Position numbers and translations under genes: made by a program. 64,000 bases of DNA. It comes from Gammaproteobacteria bacterium (GTDB taxonomy: Bacteria; Pseudomonadota; Gammaproteobacteria; Pseudomonadales; Litorivicinaceae). Below, in pieces: positions 34,676 through 44,801 of the stretch; within the stretch, counting starts at the first letter, position 1; each line of letters begins with the position of its first letter. The stretch spans positions 19,694 through 83,693 of the forward strand of contig JAHEDY010000005.1 of the NCBI GenBank assembly GCA_024640985.1, read 5' to 3'. The notes beneath the pieces are model-generated. The model ran no database searches. It was given only the letters and a program-made list of their open reading frames with translations, and was not told where the DNA came from.

Positions 34676-37345
34676 ATGGCGAATACGCCAATAACAGTCG
34701 ACCAGGATCCGGTCGAAACCAAAGAATGGCTAGAAGCCTATGAGTCTGTACTACAACATGAAGGAGCTGATCGCGCGGCCTACTTGCTGAATCAACTTGT
34801 TGCACGTGCCAGCCAGGAGGGAGCAAGTCTTCCGGTTGCCATGACCACACCGTACCGGAACACTATCCCCGTGCAAAAAGAAGCGCGGATGCCGGGCGAT
34901 TTGTTCATGGAGCGACGCATCCGTAGCTTGATCCGCTGGAATGCACTCGCCATGGTGATGCGCGCGAACAAGTCAGGCGATGATTTGGGTGGTCACATTG
35001 CTACCTACCAATCGGCAGCAACCTTGTACGAAGTGGGTTTTAACTATTTTTGGAAAGGACCTGATCATACTGAAGGCCAGGATCTTCTGTATATCCAAGG
35101 CCATGCAAGTCCAGGAATTTATGCGCGTTCCTTTTTAGAGGGGCGTCTATCTGAAAAGCAGTTGGATAATTTCCGACGCGAAGTGGATGGGGACGGTTTA
35201 TCGTCCTACCCACACCCCTGGTTAATGCCGGATTACTGGCAATTTCCGACGGTTTCAATGGGTCTCGGACCCATTCAATCGATCTACCAAGCCCATGTGA
35301 TGAAGTATTTGGTGAATCGTGGGCTCTCTGATCAGCCAAACCGCAAAGTTTGGGCATTCCTCGGTGATGGAGAGATGGACGAACCTGAGTCTTTGGGTGC
35401 GATCGGTCTCGCTGGGCGAGAAGGTCTTGATAACCTGATTTTCGTGATCAACTGTAATTTGCAACGTCTCGATGGACCGGTTCGTGGTAACGCCAAGATC
35501 GTTCAAGAACTGGAAGGCGTCTTCCGTGGTGCTGGATGGAATGTCATCAAAGTTCTTTGGGGTCGTCATTGGGATCCATTATTCGCTCGTGACCGCCAAG
35601 GCCTGATGCAGAAAGTCATGGATGAAGTGGTCGATGGTGAATTGCAAAACTGCAAGGCCAAAGGTGGTGCATACACGCGCGAACATTTCTTTGGCCAATA
35701 TCCGGAATTGAAAGAGATGGTGTCTGATCTTTCAGATGAAGACATTGCGCAACTGAATCGTGGAGGTCACGATCCCACCAAGGTGTATGCGGCTTATCAT
35801 GCGGCCGTTAACCACACAGGACAGCCGACCGTGATTCTGGCGCAAACCGTCAAAGGGTACGGCATGGGTTCATCAGGTGAGTCAGCTAACCCATCGCACC
35901 AGGTGAAAAAGCTAGATCTGGAGAATTTGAAAAAGTTCCGCGATCGTTTTGCCATTCCGGTTAGTGACGACGACCTCAGTGATTTGCCCTATTTCAATCC
36001 AGGTCCTGAGAGTCCTGAAAACAAATATCTACAAGAGCGTCGACAGGTCTTAGGTGGTTATTTGCCCTCACGTCGGGCCTGGAAAGATCCGCTAGGATGT
36101 CCAAGTCTCGATGCGTTTAAGCAGCAGACCAAAGGGACAGGCGACCGCCAAATCTCAACGACCATGGCATTCGTTCGGATGTTGTCGACACTGGTGAAAG
36201 ACAAAACCATTGGACATCGAGTGGTCCCTATCGTACCTGATGAGGCACGGACATTCGGGATGGAAGGCATGTTCAAGCAACTGGGGATTTACACCACCGA
36301 AGGTCAGAAATACATTCCACACGATGTCGACCAGGTGTTGTCTTACCATGAAGACAAAGCCGGCCAGATTCTCGAAGAAGGTATTAATGAATCGGGTGCG
36401 TTTTCAGCTTGGATGGCCTGTGCTACCTCTTATGCAAACCATAACCAACCATTAATCCCATTCTATATTTACTATTCGATGTTTGGTCATCAGCGGGTGG
36501 GTGATCTGACCTGGGCTGCCGGTGATATCCAGGCCAAGGGCTTCTTGTTGGGCGCAACTTCAGGCCGGACCACCTTAAATGGGGAAGGGCTGCAGCACCA
36601 AGACGGGCATAGCCATATCCTTGCGGGCACTGTACCGAATCAGCGTTCTTATGATCCAACCTATAGCTACGAAGTTGCGGTCATCGTTCAGCACGGCTTA
36701 AAGCAGATGTATGACGAGAACCAGAGTGTGTTTTATTACATCACCTTGATGAATGAAAACTACAACCATCCGGACATGCCTGAAGGTGTTGAATCAGACA
36801 TCATCAAGGGAATGTATCTGCTGAAGCCTGCTGCGCCTAAGATGAAGCACAGCGTTCGTTTGCTGGGCTCAGGAACGATTCTGAGAGAGGTTGAGGCAGC
36901 AGCTGAAATGCTGGCTGATTTTGGCGTCGGTGCTGAAGTGTATAGTGCGACCAGCTTTAATGAGTTGCGTCGTGATGGCCAGTCGGCAGCACGTTACAAC
37001 TTGTTGCATCCAGAAGAGAAAACGGCTCGGATTAGTCACGTTGAAACCATGTTGGGTGGATCTGATGCGCCAGTGGTGGCTGCGACAGACCACATCCAGC
37101 TGTACTCCGAGCAGATTCGTCCATTCCTCGGAAAACGGACCTACATTACGCTTGGGACTGATGGATTTGGTCGGTCGGATTCACGCAAAAAATTGCGTGA
37201 GCATTTTGAAGTGGATCGTCGATTTGTCACGATTGCGGCGCTCAGAGCGCTGTCGATGGATGGAAAGATTGATCCTAAAGTCGTGACGAAAGCGATCAAA
37301 GATTTCGACATCGATCCCGATCGTCTTGATCCGGTGACATTGTAA
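34676..37345 (+). CDS. aceE: Pyruvate dehydrogenase E1 component, homodimeric
   Basis: The thiamine-diphosphate E1 decarboxylates pyruvate and acetylates the lipoyl groups of AceF. The ATG at 34676 follows GAGGTGAG and gives 889 residues, the normal homodimeric E1 size. Motifs include DLGGHIATYQSAATLYEVGFNYFW, the TPP motif GDGEMDEPESLGAI...NLIFVINCNLQRLDGPV and GRTTLNGEGLQHQDGHSH. It lies 44 bp after pdhR, with no separate promoter visible, so PdhR probably controls it. Confidence 0.98.
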   Translation: MANTPITVDQDPVETKEWLEAYESVLQHEGADRAAYLLNQLVARASQEGASLPVAMTTPYRNTIPVQKEARMPGDLFMERRIRSLIRWNALAMVMRANKSGDDLGGHIATYQSAATLYEVGFNYFWKGPDHTEGQDLLYIQGHASPGIYARSFLEGRLSEKQLDNFRREVDGDGLSSYPHPWLMPDYWQFPTVSMGLGPIQSIYQAHVMKYLVNRGLSDQPNRKVWAFLGDGEMDEPESLGAIGLAGREGLDNLIFVINCNLQRLDGPVRGNAKIVQELEGVFRGAGWNVIKVLWGRHWDPLFARDRQGLMQKVMDEVVDGELQNCKAKGGAYTREHFFGQYPELKEMVSDLSDEDIAQLNRGGHDPTKVYAAYHAAVNHTGQPTVILAQTVKGYGMGSSGESANPSHQVKKLDLENLKKFRDRFAIPVSDDDLSDLPYFNPGPESPENKYLQERRQVLGGYLPSRRAWKDPLGCPSLDAFKQQTKGTGDRQISTTMAFVRMLSTLVKDKTIGHRVVPIVPDEARTFGMEGMFKQLGIYTTEGQKYIPHDVDQVLSYHEDKAGQILEEGINESGAFSAWMACATSYANHNQPLIPFYIYYSMFGHQRVGDLTWAAGDIQAKGFLLGATSGRTTLNGEGLQHQDGHSHILAGTVPNQRSYDPTYSYEVAVIVQHGLKQMYDENQSVFYYITLMNENYNHPDMPEGVESDIIKGMYLLKPAAPKMKHSVRLLGSGTILREVEAAAEMLADFGVGAEVYSATSFNELRRDGQSAARYNLLHPEEKTARISHVETMLGGSDAPVVAATDHIQLYSEQIRPFLGKRTYITLGTDGFGRSDSRKKLREHFEVDRRFVTIAALRALSMDGKIDPKVVTKAIKDFDIDPDRLDPVTL

Positions 37346-37356
37346 GGAGGTATGAC

Positions 37357-39264
37357 ATGACAACGATTCGTGTACCGGATATTGGTGATGCCTCGAACGT
37401 CACAGTCATTGAAGTGGCTGTTGCTCAAGGCGATACAGTCGCCGAAGGGGATACCTTAATTGTTTTAGAGTCCGATAAGGCCTCCATGGAAATTCCAGCC
37501 GACGCATCCGGTGTTGTGGGTGCGATCCATGTGTCTGAGGGTTCTGAGGTCAATGAAGGTGATCCAATTTGTGAATTGGACAGTGCGGATGCTGTTGGCT
37601 CTGCGCCTGTTGAGCCGCCTCCCGCTGAGGCTGTGACTGCAGCGCCAGTCGCAGCAGCTCCTGCGTCCCAAGAAGCCACGGCGAGTGAGCAGGTGGTTGT
37701 GCCTGACACTGGGAGTGCTGATGGCGTGACTGTGATTGAGGTCTCGGTTTCAGTGGGTGATACCGTTGCCGAAGGCGATACTCTGATCGTTCTGGAGTCA
37801 GATAAAGCGTCCATGGAAATTCCTGCACCTAAGGCTGGAGTGATTAGCGCCTTGATCGTGGCCGAGGGCCAGCAAGTGGTGCAGGGCGACCCAATTTGCG
37901 AGATGTCAGTGACCGCAGGCAGTCCAACTGCGACTCCTTCGCAAGCTCCGGCAACCGACACACCAACGACACCTGTGGCTGCTGCGCCGTCAAGCCGTGC
38001 AGGCAGTCTCGAAAAAGTGGTCGTTCCTGATACCGGAAATGCCGATGGTGTAACTGTGATCGAGGTCAGTGTTGCGATTGGTGAGACCGTCTCTGAGGGC
38101 GATACATTAATTGTTCTCGAATCGGATAAAGCCTCGATGGAAATACCATCGCCGGTGAGTGGGAAAATCGTCGCACTCTCTGTGAAAGAGGGTGATTCCG
38201 TGGCTCAGGGTGATGCGATTGCCGATGTGGAATCCACCAGCGGTTCGGCGACCCCGGCAAGTCCAGTAGCACAACCGAGTGAACCTGTGGCTCCAGTCGC
38301 TACAGCGGCCGCCCAAAGCCAGACGATAGAACCTCCCGCAGCAGAGATTTCAGGGTCTCATGTGCATGCAGGACCAGCGGTGCGTGCGTTAGCGCGTGAG
38401 CTCGGTGTGGATCTGACCAAAGTGCCGTCATCTGGACCACGAGGCCGGATCACCAAAGATGACTTGCACAATTTTGTGAAGGCGAAATTGAGCCAAAAAG
38501 AAGCAAGTCCGGCGGTCACGGGTGGAACAGGAATTCCAGCAATTCCACCGGTGGATTTTGCAGCCTTTGGTCCTGTGGAACGAATTCCCATGACCAAAAT
38601 TCACAAACTCACAGCCGATAACATGACGCGCTGTTGGCTCAACGTTCCAGCCGTGACACAGTTTGACGAAGCCGACATCACAGATTTGGAAGCGTTCCGG
38701 AAATCCATGAAAGCTGAGGCTGAAAAGAAGGGTGTGAAGCTTACTCCGCTTCCATTTTTGATTAAGGCCTCTGCCTATGCTCTGGCTGAACTACCCCAGG
38801 TCAATGCCTCGATCGATCCTGCGACGGACGAAATCGTCAGAAAAGGGTACATCCACATCGGTATTGCCGTGGACACACCTGATGGATTGATGGTTCCAGT
38901 GATCCGTGATGCGGATCAAAAAGGAATTTGGGAGATTGCCGCTGAAGCATCCGAGTTGGCCGATAAAGCGAAGAATAAGAAGTTAAAACCCGCAGAAATG
39001 CAGGGTGCGACTTTTACCATTTCATCGCTTGGATCCATCGGTGGTACAGCCTTTACACCAATCGTTCCTTCACCACAGGCAGCGATCCTCGGAATATCCA
39101 AGGCATCGATTCAACCGGTTTGGGATGGAGCTGCATTCCAACCACGGTTGATGCTACCGTTGTGTTTGTCCTATGACCACCGTGTGATTAATGGTGGAGA
39201 TGGTGCACGATTTACCACTGTCTTGAGCAAGGTGCTTGCTGATATCAGGCACTTGGTCTTTTGA
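37357..39264 (+). CDS. aceF: Dihydrolipoamide acetyltransferase (E2) with three lipoyl domains
   Basis: Core of the pyruvate dehydrogenase complex, which transfers acetyl groups to CoA. Three lipoyl domains with lipoylated lysines K41, K150 and K258 (each in ESDKASMEIP) are joined by Ala/Pro-rich linkers. An E3/E1-binding domain follows (HAGPAVRALARELGVDLTKV, about 327-365), then the acyltransferase domain ending LCLSYDHRVINGGDGARFT. The usual DHRVID is DHRVIN here, as in pseudomonad AceF. An AGGAGGT ribosome-binding site precedes the ATG. No lpd gene follows, so E3 must be encoded elsewhere. Confidence 0.97.
   Translation: MTTIRVPDIGDASNVTVIEVAVAQGDTVAEGDTLIVLESDKASMEIPADASGVVGAIHVSEGSEVNEGDPICELDSADAVGSAPVEPPPAEAVTAAPVAAAPASQEATASEQVVVPDTGSADGVTVIEVSVSVGDTVAEGDTLIVLESDKASMEIPAPKAGVISALIVAEGQQVVQGDPICEMSVTAGSPTATPSQAPATDTPTTPVAAAPSSRAGSLEKVVVPDTGNADGVTVIEVSVAIGETVSEGDTLIVLESDKASMEIPSPVSGKIVALSVKEGDSVAQGDAIADVESTSGSATPASPVAQPSEPVAPVATAAAQSQTIEPPAAEISGSHVHAGPAVRALARELGVDLTKVPSSGPRGRITKDDLHNFVKAKLSQKEASPAVTGGTGIPAIPPVDFAAFGPVERIPMTKIHKLTADNMTRCWLNVPAVTQFDEADITDLEAFRKSMKAEAEKKGVKLTPLPFLIKASAYALAELPQVNASIDPATDEIVRKGYIHIGIAVDTPDGLMVPVIRDADQKGIWEIAAEASELADKAKNKKLKPAEMQGATFTISSLGSIGGTAFTPIVPSPQAAILGISKASIQPVWDGAAFQPRLMLPLCLSYDHRVINGGDGARFTTVLSKVLADIRHLVF
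37366..38240 (+). repeat. Three tandem lipoyl-domain repeats within aceF
   Basis: Three copies of roughly 220-bp units spaced by about 325 bp encode near-identical lipoyl domains. The core GDTLIVLESDKASMEIP is conserved in all three, with synonymous differences. Such repeats can recombine, and copy number varies between species. Confidence 0.85.
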
Positions 39265-39266
39265 TC

Positions 39267-39293
39267 AAAAGCCCGGTTCGCCGGGCTTTTTTT
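39267..39293. terminator. Bidirectional terminator between aceF and the adenosyltransferase gene
   Basis: AAAAGCCCGG-TTCG-CCGGGC followed by seven T. A tetraloop of the stable UUCG type and A/T runs on both sides let it serve both convergent transcripts. It starts two bases after the aceF stop. Confidence 0.93.
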
Positions 39294-39846
39294 ATTGAGT
39301 GCGCGCTGATTTCCAAAAGACCTCTTGGCCACCATCGCGTCGAGCCAATTGCCGAGCCATCACGAAAAGAACGTCTGAGAGCCGGTTGATGTAGTGTTTT
39401 AAGTCGTCGCCAACGGCTTCTTGTTTGGCTAAAGCGACAATGATGCGTTCGGCTCGTCTGGCCACAGCGCGAGCCATGTGGCATAAACCTGCTGATTTTG
39501 ATCCACCAGGAAGAATAAATTCTTTCAGAGCTGGAAGTTCGTCATTGAGTTGATCACACAAGGTCTCTAGATCCGAAACCATCTCTGGTTGGATCAGTTG
39601 AAATCCAGGAACTGCAAGTTCACCGCCGAGGTCAAACAAACGATGCTGAATGTCGGTGAGTGGTCCGATCAGGGGCTCGTTGTCAGAGAGTTCGGCGATG
39701 AGCAATCCCATCCAGGAATTGAGTTCATCAATAGTGCCGACCGCTTCGATTCGGAGACTATCTTTTGACGTCCGTGATCCATCACCCAGTCCGGTCGTTC
39801 CATCATCGCCTGTCTTGGTGTAGAGCTTTGTTAATCGGTTACCCAT
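39292..39846 (-). CDS. PduO-type cob(I)yrinic acid a,c-diamide adenosyltransferase
   Basis: Transfers adenosyl from ATP to cob(I)alamin, giving the B12 coenzyme. The 184 residues form the PduO/MMAB four-helix bundle. The N-terminal ATP loop LYTKTGDDGTTGLGDGSR, GTIDELNSWMG, and ARAVARRAERIIVAL with DVLFVMAR are diagnostic. The start lies 8 bp inside the end of ampG, so the two are co-transcribed. No B12 synthesis gene is nearby, suggesting use of salvaged corrinoid. Confidence 0.93.
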   Translation of the reverse strand: MGNRLTKLYTKTGDDGTTGLGDGSRTSKDSLRIEAVGTIDELNSWMGLLIAELSDNEPLIGPLTDIQHRLFDLGGELAVPGFQLIQPEMVSDLETLCDQLNDELPALKEFILPGGSKSAGLCHMARAVARRAERIIVALAKQEAVGDDLKHYINRLSDVLFVMARQLARRDGGQEVFWKSARTQ

Positions 39847-41185
39847 TGGAATCCTTGTGATGTGTTGAAATTTGCTCGAGTGGTTTGCGAATGAACACCA
39901 GAAGCAATAGCCCCGGAATGACCATCAATGCAGTTAACACGAAAAATAGAGGCCAATTGCCTCCCGTCCAATCGACAAACCATCCTCCGCTTGAGGCCAG
40001 TACAGTTCGACCCGCATTGCCAATCGATGCCAGTAGGGCATATTGAGTAGCCGAGAATGCTTTGCCGGTCAGCGCGGTTAAGAAACTTACAAAAGCCACG
40101 GTCGAGAATGCCGTGGTGAAATTATCGGTTAAGATCGCAAACAGCAGAATGGATTTATCAGGGCCAGCCATCGCAAGCCAGGCAAACAGTAAATTACTGC
40201 CGGCCATTGCGACGCCACCGATAAACAAACCGCGTGTTACGCCTAACCGAACATTGATAATGCTGCCAATGAGTGCAAAAACACAGGTCGCAAGTCCGCC
40301 ATAGAGTTTTTGGTAGGTCCCGATTTCTTCGTTAGTGAACAATTCTTTATAGAAGACGATCGACATGCGTCCGAGAAACGCCTCACCGATTTTGAACAAA
40401 AAGATGAACACCAAAATCAAGATGGCAAGCCGTAATCCATGGTTTTTGAAGAAGTCAGCCAAAGGCTCCCAAGCAGTCACCGTCAACCAGGTGATGATGC
40501 GCTGGGATCGACTCCGTTCACCTTGGAGATAGTGAGATTCAATCTCGCGCTGTAAAGCCTCTCTGTCGGTGATTGGTTCTTTGACGAGACAGGTGGCCAA
40601 CATAAAGGCGCCCAAACACCCCGCGAGCATCAAATAGACCGTATTCCAACCGACCATATCTGCGTAAGCAAAGGCGAAGTAGCCCGGGAACGAATAGCCT
40701 GCCCACCACCCAACGGTCGCCATTGCAGAGGCAGCTGGAATGGAAGCTTGATGACCATAAGAAAAATGATCGACCCGAAATGCGTCAATGGCGATGTCTT
40801 GCGTCGCGGAAAATAGCGCGATGGCGAAAATTAACATTCCGACCAGCGCGAGCTGTTCTCCTGGCGCTTGAACTGTGGCCAAAACTAAGGTCAGTACGGC
40901 CATGGCTGCCTGTGTTAGAAGAATCCAGCTTTTTCGTTGGCCGATTCGAGTGATGGAAGGAATGTTCACTCGGTCGACCAGTGGAGCCCATAGGAAGTTA
41001 AATGCGTAGATTCCGTAAGCAATGCCCACCAAGCCAATTTCGGTTCTTGAGACTCCGGCATCTTTGAGCCAAGCAGCCAACGCTGAGGCGATGAGAACCC
41101 AGGGGAACCCACTGGCGCAACCCATTAGGAAAACCCAGAGAATGCGCTTGTCGAGATAGGTTTTGAGCGTGTCGTTGAGTGTCAT
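39839..41185 (-). CDS. ampG: Muropeptide permease AmpG (MFS)
   Basis: Inner-membrane importer of anhydro-muropeptides for cell-wall recycling. The 448 residues form about twelve helices. AmpG features are the N-terminal FLMGCASGFPWVLIASALAAWLKDAGV, YAFNFLWAPLVDRV, SATQDIAIDAFRVD and KSWILLTQAAMA. It works in the same pathway as AmpD (25132-25659). The ATG lies about 55 bp after the end of the upstream SDR gene, on the same strand. Confidence 0.9.
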   Translation of the reverse strand: MTLNDTLKTYLDKRILWVFLMGCASGFPWVLIASALAAWLKDAGVSRTEIGLVGIAYGIYAFNFLWAPLVDRVNIPSITRIGQRKSWILLTQAAMAVLTLVLATVQAPGEQLALVGMLIFAIALFSATQDIAIDAFRVDHFSYGHQASIPAASAMATVGWWAGYSFPGYFAFAYADMVGWNTVYLMLAGCLGAFMLATCLVKEPITDREALQREIESHYLQGERSRSQRIITWLTVTAWEPLADFFKNHGLRLAILILVFIFLFKIGEAFLGRMSIVFYKELFTNEEIGTYQKLYGGLATCVFALIGSIINVRLGVTRGLFIGGVAMAGSNLLFAWLAMAGPDKSILLFAILTDNFTTAFSTVAFVSFLTALTGKAFSATQYALLASIGNAGRTVLASSGGWFVDWTGGNWPLFFVLTALMVIPGLLLLVFIRKPLEQISTHHKDSNG

Positions 41186-41240
41186 AAGCCGTCCGGATCA
41201 GAGTCCCATTGTCGGGAGACTGCTCCGAAAGGCAAGATTT

Positions 41241-42002
41241 TTAAACGCGTAACCCGCCGTCAACTTCGATGACGCGGCCATTGACGTAATCATTTTCTAA
41301 AATGAACTCGACGGTTTGTGCAATTTCATCGGGCTCACCGAGTCGTTTTGCAGGAATTCCGGCAGCAATTTTTTCCAACGCCTCTGGCTTCATCGTCAGC
41401 ACCATTTCAGTCCCGATGTAACCAGGAGCAATGGCTGCACAACGGATCCCTTGACGCGCTAATTCCTTCGACCAGGTCACAGCCATTGCAGCAACGCCGG
41501 CTTTGGTTGCGACGTAGTTGGTTTGACCCATATTCCCGTGGCGAGAAATCGAAGAAATATTGATGATGCAGCCACCGTTTCCGGCTTTCACCATTTCAGT
41601 TGCGGCAGCACGCCCACACAGAAAGGTACCGGTTAAGTTCACATCGACAACCTGCTGCCAATGCTCGACGCTCATCCGTTTTTCAACGACACCGTCTTTG
41701 ACCTTTAACAGCATTGAGTCACGGGTAATTCCAGCATTATTGACGACGGCGTCAAGACGCCCCGTTTGTGCAGCAATTTGCGCGAAGACTGAATCAACTT
41801 CCTCTTCTTTTGCAACATTGCAAACCCAAGTTGAGGCTGTTGCACCAGCGTGTTCGATCATCGCTTTGGCTTCAGCGAGTGAGTCTTCGTTCATATCAAT
41901 GAGTGCGATATGCGGTTTCTTCGGCGCGAGTCTGAGCGCCATCGCGCGTCCAAGACCCTGCGCGCCACCTGTGATGACCACTACCTTGCCATTGAGATCC
42001 AT
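41241..42002 (-). CDS. Short-chain dehydrogenase/reductase, FabG-like
   Basis: A 253-residue classical SDR. The coenzyme loop is VITGGAQGLGRAMAL, NNAG appears as VVNNAGITRDSMLL, and the catalytic Ser-Tyr-Lys is in ISSISRHGNMGQTNYVATKAG. The C-terminus GRVIEVDGGLRV is typical of 3-oxoacyl reductases. Asp after strand 2 (ALIDMNEDS) argues for NAD(H), not NADP(H), so it is unlikely to be the main FabG, which would also sit in a fab cluster. The start lies beneath a pair of TTGCNNNGCAA palindromes. Confidence 0.88.
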   Translation of the reverse strand: MDLNGKVVVITGGAQGLGRAMALRLAPKKPHIALIDMNEDSLAEAKAMIEHAGATASTWVCNVAKEEEVDSVFAQIAAQTGRLDAVVNNAGITRDSMLLKVKDGVVEKRMSVEHWQQVVDVNLTGTFLCGRAAATEMVKAGNGGCIINISSISRHGNMGQTNYVATKAGVAAMAVTWSKELARQGIRCAAIAPGYIGTEMVLTMKPEALEKIAAGIPAKRLGEPDEIAQTVEFILENDYVNGRVIEVDGGLRV

Positions 42003-42051
42003 ATTTAATCCTTAAAATCTATATCCGTTTGTCGTTGCACAAAATCATTTG

Positions 42052-42093
42052 TTGCGATGCAATATTTTCTCTTGCAGTTTAGTTGCACTGCAA
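42052..42093. promoter_or_regulatory. Paired TTGCNNNGCAA palindromes between the SDR gene and fxsA
   Basis: TTGCGATGCAA (42052-42062) and TTGCACTGCAA (42083-42093) have centres 31 bp apart, three helical turns. Further TTGCA half-sites lie at 42035 and 42071. They are in the divergent gap, 50 bp before the SDR start. They look like operators for an unidentified dimeric regulator. Confidence 0.5.
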
Positions 42094-42157
42094 AAAAAAG
42101 CTACCCCTCTTTGGTTTGTGGTCGACAAATCTGTATTCTGGCGACACAGGAGGATGC

Positions 42158-42553
42158 ATGCCGTTATTACTATTTATGCTGATCCCCATCGTTGAGATGT
42201 GGATTCTCATCGAAGTCGGTGGCTGGATTGGTGCATTACCAACGATCGCTTTAGTGGTGTTGACGGCAACGATTGGCTTGTCACTCCTCAAACAGCAAGG
42301 CCTCTCTACACTGATGCGTGCGCGGCGCAAAATGGATGAAGGAGCGATTCCAGCATCAGAGCTTGTCAGCGGTGTAATGATTGCTGTCGGTGGCGCGCTG
42401 TTGTTAACCCCTGGGTTTGTGACTGACGCGCTAGGATTTGCACTTCTCATCCCGCAAACGCGGCAGTGGTTGCTCTTCAAACTCATCGATCGATATCGCG
42501 ACAAAATCGTGGTCGAAGGTGAATTCCATCGCGTCGATGATAGAAATTTTTAG
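42158..42553 (+). CDS. fxsA: FxsA-family membrane protein
   Basis: A 131-residue inner-membrane protein related to E. coli FxsA, whose overproduction relieves F-plasmid exclusion of phage T7. The ATG at 42158 follows AGGAGG. Hydrophobic helices (LLLFMLIPIVEMWILIEVGGWIGALPTIALVVLTA; VMIAVGGALLLTPGFVTDALGFALLIP) and LLKQQGL fit the family. An earlier in-frame ATG at 42083 would add a polar, unrelated N-terminus. It precedes groES, and E. coli fxsA is also close to groES-groEL. Confidence 0.9.
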   Translation: MPLLLFMLIPIVEMWILIEVGGWIGALPTIALVVLTATIGLSLLKQQGLSTLMRARRKMDEGAIPASELVSGVMIAVGGALLLTPGFVTDALGFALLIPQTRQWLLFKLIDRYRDKIVVEGEFHRVDDRNF

Positions 42554-42561
42554 TTCGACTG

Positions 42562-42586
42562 TTGAAAAAAATAAAAGCGTCCGCAT
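42562..42586 (+). promoter_or_regulatory. Candidate sigma-32 promoter of groES-groEL
   Basis: TTGAAA (42562-42567), a 13-bp spacer and CCGCAT (42581-42586) resemble the RpoH consensus CTTGAAA-N13-CCCCAT, with mismatches at the edge of each box. No CIRCE element is present. The following 140 bp to groES can form small stems: TGTCC/GGACA at 42596-42608 and CCAAC/GTTGG at 42657-42673. Confidence 0.5.
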
Positions 42587-42731
42587 CAACCGGGTTGTCC
42601 TGGGGACAGGTAGTCCCTGGCGGTTAACCCCCCACAGGTGAGCTAAGGAAAGCGTTCCAACTCATTGGGTTGGGAGGGTCGAGGAAAGGCGCAAGCCTCA
42701 GTTCATTGTCATAACGCGGAGATATCAGCAA

Positions 42732-43025
42732 ATGAACATTCGTCCACTCCACGATCGCGTCGTTATTCGTCGCATGGAAGAGGAAACTAAAACTTCAGGT
42801 GGCATCGTGCTTCCTGGTTCTGCGGCTGAAAAGCCAAATCAGGGTGAAATCGTTGCTGTCGGTACCGGCAAGCCACTCGATAACGGAGATGTCCGTGCGA
42901 TGTCGGTATCAGTCGGTGACACAGTAGTGTTCGGCCAGTATTCAGGCTCCAACACAATTAAAGTTGACGGTGAAGAGCTTCTGATCATGAACGAATCAGA
43001 GATTCTTGGCGTAGTTGAAAAGTAA
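42732..43025 (+). CDS. groES: Co-chaperonin GroES
   Basis: Heptameric lid of the GroEL chaperonin. The 97 residues start [18 protein letters not shown]. The mobile loop [17 protein letters not shown] and the end [19 protein letters not shown] are classical. GGAG lies ahead of the ATG, and groEL follows after 27 bp. Confidence 0.98.
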   Translation: MNIRPLHDRVVIRRMEEETKTSGGIVLPGSAAEKPNQGEIVAVGTGKPLDNGDVRAMSVSVGDTVVFGQYSGSNTIKVDGEELLIMNESEILGVVEK

Positions 43026-43037
43026 GACCCCTGATAA

Positions 43038-44681
<1,644 letters not shown>

Positions 44682-44698
44682 GCCGACCTTGAGGTCGA

Positions 44699-44731
44699 AA
44701 ACCCCATTCAGTTTCTGGATGGGGTTTTTTT
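44699..44731 (+). terminator. Rho-independent terminator of groES-groEL
   Basis: AACCCCATTCAG pairs with CTGGATGGGGTT around a TTT loop with a T/G mismatch, followed by a T run to 44731. Confidence 0.93.
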
Positions 44732-44760
44732 ATGTCTATAGACTTGAAACATGAGCGCAT

Positions 44761-44787
44761 AAAAAAACCCGCCGAAGCGGGTTTTGA
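44761..44787 (-). terminator. Rho-independent terminator of sodB
   Basis: On the minus strand AAAACCCGC-TTCG-GCGGG is followed by seven T. The UUCG loop and GC stem are typical. It lies 15 bp after the sodB stop. Confidence 0.93.
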
Positions 44788-44801
44788 TCAGGCAATGCGA
44801 A

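Noticed and set aside
37425-37961. 178-codon open frame on the minus strand inside aceF
   Set aside because: Low-complexity Ala/Ser/Thr/Pro repeats mirror the lipoyl domains and linkers on the other strand. There is no independent support.
37366-38240. CRISPR-like or tandem DNA repeat
   Set aside because: The repeats are coding, in frame, about 325 bp apart and correspond to lipoyl domains of AceF.
41318-42015. Plus-strand open frames within the SDR gene
   Set aside because: They are antisense to a complete SDR with coenzyme and catalytic motifs. They have no start signals.
42590-42731. CIRCE/HrcA operator before groES
   Set aside because: I looked for TTAGCACTC-N9-GAGTGCTAA and found nothing close. 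Sigma-32 elements are the better explanation.
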